Assembly: GCA_030042915.1 (NCBI GenBank)
Contig: JASHYS010000469.1
Span: 1-6,015 of the forward strand
Direction of reading: 5' to 3'
DNA from: Acidobacteriaceae bacterium
GTDB lineage: Bacteria > Acidobacteriota > Terriglobia > Terriglobales > Acidobacteriaceae
DNA: 6,015 bases
In this document: positions 5,238-6,015 of the stretch, piece after piece
Numbering within the stretch: position 1 is the first letter of the stretch
How the letters are laid out: each line of letters begins with the position of its first letter
Translations under genes and position numbers: made by a program
The notes under the pieces: generated by a model
What the model was told of the DNA's origin: nothing
The model's input: only the letters and a program-made list of their open reading frames with translations
The model's database searches: none

Positions 5238-6015
5238 CCTGGCCGGGTTTTTGTTTTTCCGGCTAGGGTGGGGGCGGGACTGTCCTTACCTCAAGACCCC
5301 ACTCTTGGGGTTCTTCGCCGTCGCCCTCGCATCGCTCACCGCCGCGCTGCCCCTCCGCGCCGCAGAGCGCGTCACCTTGGCCAATGGCTTCGTTCAAATC
5401 TGCAACCACCACGCGCAGGTCGACGGCCGCATTCGCCTTTACTTGAGCGCCGGCGAAGACAGCTACATCGAATATGCTCCCGCCGACATCGTCACCTTTG
5501 AAACCATTCCCGACCCGCCCACGCCCGCGGCGCCCGCACCTGCGGCGACTGCTCAGGTGCCCGCAAAACTCTCGCCGGCCGACATGGCCGAAATGCTCAC
5601 CCGCGCCGGCAACGAGCACAATCTCGATGTCGATCTGCTGGCCAGCGTCATCAAGGCCGAGAGCGACGGCAACGTGCGCGCCGTCAGCCCAAAGGGTGCG
5701 CAAGGTCTCATGCAGCTGATGCCCGGCACCGCCGCCGATCTGGGCGTCAAAGACAGCTTCGAGCCCAGCCAGAATGTACGTGGCGGATCGGCCTATCTCG
5801 ATTGGCTGCTCACCCGCTACCACGACAACCTGGCCCTGGCGCTGGCCGCTTACAATGCCGGCCCTGAGGCGGTCGATAAATATCGCGGCATTCCTCCCTA
5901 CCATCAAACCCGCGTCTACGTAGCCCGCGTCATTCACGAATTCAATCGCCGCATCCTGGCCCGCGAAGCGCAAGCCCGGCAATCGGCCGTCGCAGCGCCC
6001 GCCGCAGCCCCGACG
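5224..6015 (+). CDS. lytic transglycosylase, SLT (Slt70-like) domain, 3' truncated by window edge
   Basis: 264 residues are visible and the frame is still open at 6015. A hydrophobic stretch (about 27-44) followed by LRAAE suggests export with cleavage near residue 47. A small N-terminal domain follows (RVTLANGFVQIC to about 95), then a Pro/Ala linker (about 96-115). The SLT domain starts near LSPADM. It shows the catalytic Glu at residue 146 in KAESDGN, then GLMQLMP (161-167) and AYNAGP (209-214), the three standard motifs of family 1 lytic transglycosylases, which cleave peptidoglycan to 1,6-anhydro-muropeptides. A second Ala-rich stretch begins at the edge. The start is uncertain. The ATG at 5224 has no ribosome site and lies in a palindrome; the ATG at 5176 has GAGG three bases upstream but would put 62 residues before the signal core; TTG at 5305 leaves no basic N-region. 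The first ~20 residues from 5224 are encoded by a hairpin and may not be translated. Confidence 0.88.
   Translation, partial: MGRPILAGFLFFRLGWGRDCPYLKTPLLGFFAVALASLTAALPLRAAERVTLANGFVQICNHHAQVDGRIRLYLSAGEDSYIEYAPADIVTFETIPDPPTPAAPAPAATAQVPAKLSPADMAEMLTRAGNEHNLDVDLLASVIKAESDGNVRAVSPKGAQGLMQLMPGTAADLGVKDSFEPSQNVRGGSAYLDWLLTRYHDNLALALAAYNAGPEAVDKYRGIPPYHQTRVYVARVIHEFNRRILAREAQARQSAVAAPAAAPT
5232..5273. repeat. 15-bp hairpin with T-rich loop and two G-U pairs
   Basis: CCCCATCCTGGCCGG (5232-5246) pairs with CCGGCTAGGGTGGGG (5259-5273) through 13 Watson-Crick and two G-U pairs, around a 12-base loop made of T except for two G. Both deviations from perfect pairing keep an RNA stem intact. I recall similar CCCCATCCT hairpins as dispersed repeats in acidobacteria, which is memory and not a search result. 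Confidence 0.75.
5293..5315. repeat. bulged hairpin at the 5' end of the transglycosylase frame
   Basis: AAGACCCCA (5293-5301), loop CTCT, then TGGGG and TCTT after a bulged T (5306-5315) give nine pairs. It lies just before, and partly in, the hydrophobic signal sequence codons. Confidence 0.5.

Larger units (their letters stand above)
4981..5315. repeat. cluster of REP-like hairpins between and overlapping two genes
   Basis: At least nine inverted repeats lie in 335 bp. The first six alternate in type: stem with TTTA loop (4993-5010), GGA loop (5016-5028), TTTA loop (5037-5064), GCA loop (5078-5100), TTTA loop (5114-5133), TTTA loop (5154-5167). Stem sequences differ, while the loops stay the same. 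They are followed by a perfect palindrome (5224-5237), a long T-loop hairpin (5232-5273) and a bulged hairpin (5293-5315). The arrangement resembles clusters of REP/BIME elements mobilised by REP-associated transposases. No transposase gene is in the window. None has a T-tract directly after the stem, so intrinsic termination is not obvious. Confidence 0.8.

Noticed and set aside
5148..5501. Plus-strand open frame of 117 residues upstream of the transglycosylase
   Set aside because: It crosses several hairpins and overlaps the transglycosylase signal and N-terminal domain in another frame. It is Arg/His/Pro-rich with no motif.
5263..5982. Minus-strand open frame of 239 residues
   Set aside because: It is the complement of the SLT transglycosylase, whose three catalytic-domain motifs are intact. 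High GC makes long antisense frames common.

Overview
The window looks like ordinary chromosome from a high-GC Gram-negative bacterium, most likely an acidobacterium (Terriglobia-like). That placement is inference. It rests on the HTH-TM-TPR protein, on the secreted protein with an N-terminal Ala/Pro linker, and on dispersed hairpins with a TTTA loop of a kind I associate with that group. No RNA gene, transposase, phage gene or CRISPR array is visible.

Layout. 1-726 (+) is the 3' part of a LolC/LolE-type ABC transporter permease. It overlaps by 8 bp a small membrane protein (719-1030, +). Two minus-strand genes follow: a small zinc-ribbon protein (1123-1320) and a secreted protein of unknown function (1421-2311). 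The secreted gene is divergent from a 511-residue membrane-anchored HTH/TPR protein (2443-3978, +). The shared 131-bp gap holds a possible extended -10 promoter and a 7-bp inverted repeat. Next come a Cof-type HAD hydrolase (4105-5004, +) and a dense cluster of hairpins (4981-5315). The last gene is a lytic transglycosylase that runs off the right edge (about 5224 to beyond 6015, +).

How the genes relate. The permease, the secreted protein and the transglycosylase all act at the cell envelope, and the HTH/TPR protein has a CadC/ToxR-like architecture. Apart from the permease and its overlapping partner, nothing in the sequence ties the genes into one pathway.

The most unusual part is 4981-5315. 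Hairpins with a TTTA loop alternate with hairpins with a GGA/GCA loop, and a 32-bp unit is repeated 122 bp apart. The first copy of that unit supplies the last seven codons and the stop of the HAD gene. Further hairpins cover the only plausible ATG of the transglycosylase. I read this as invasion by REP-like elements at gene boundaries. I see no convincing new multi-gene system.
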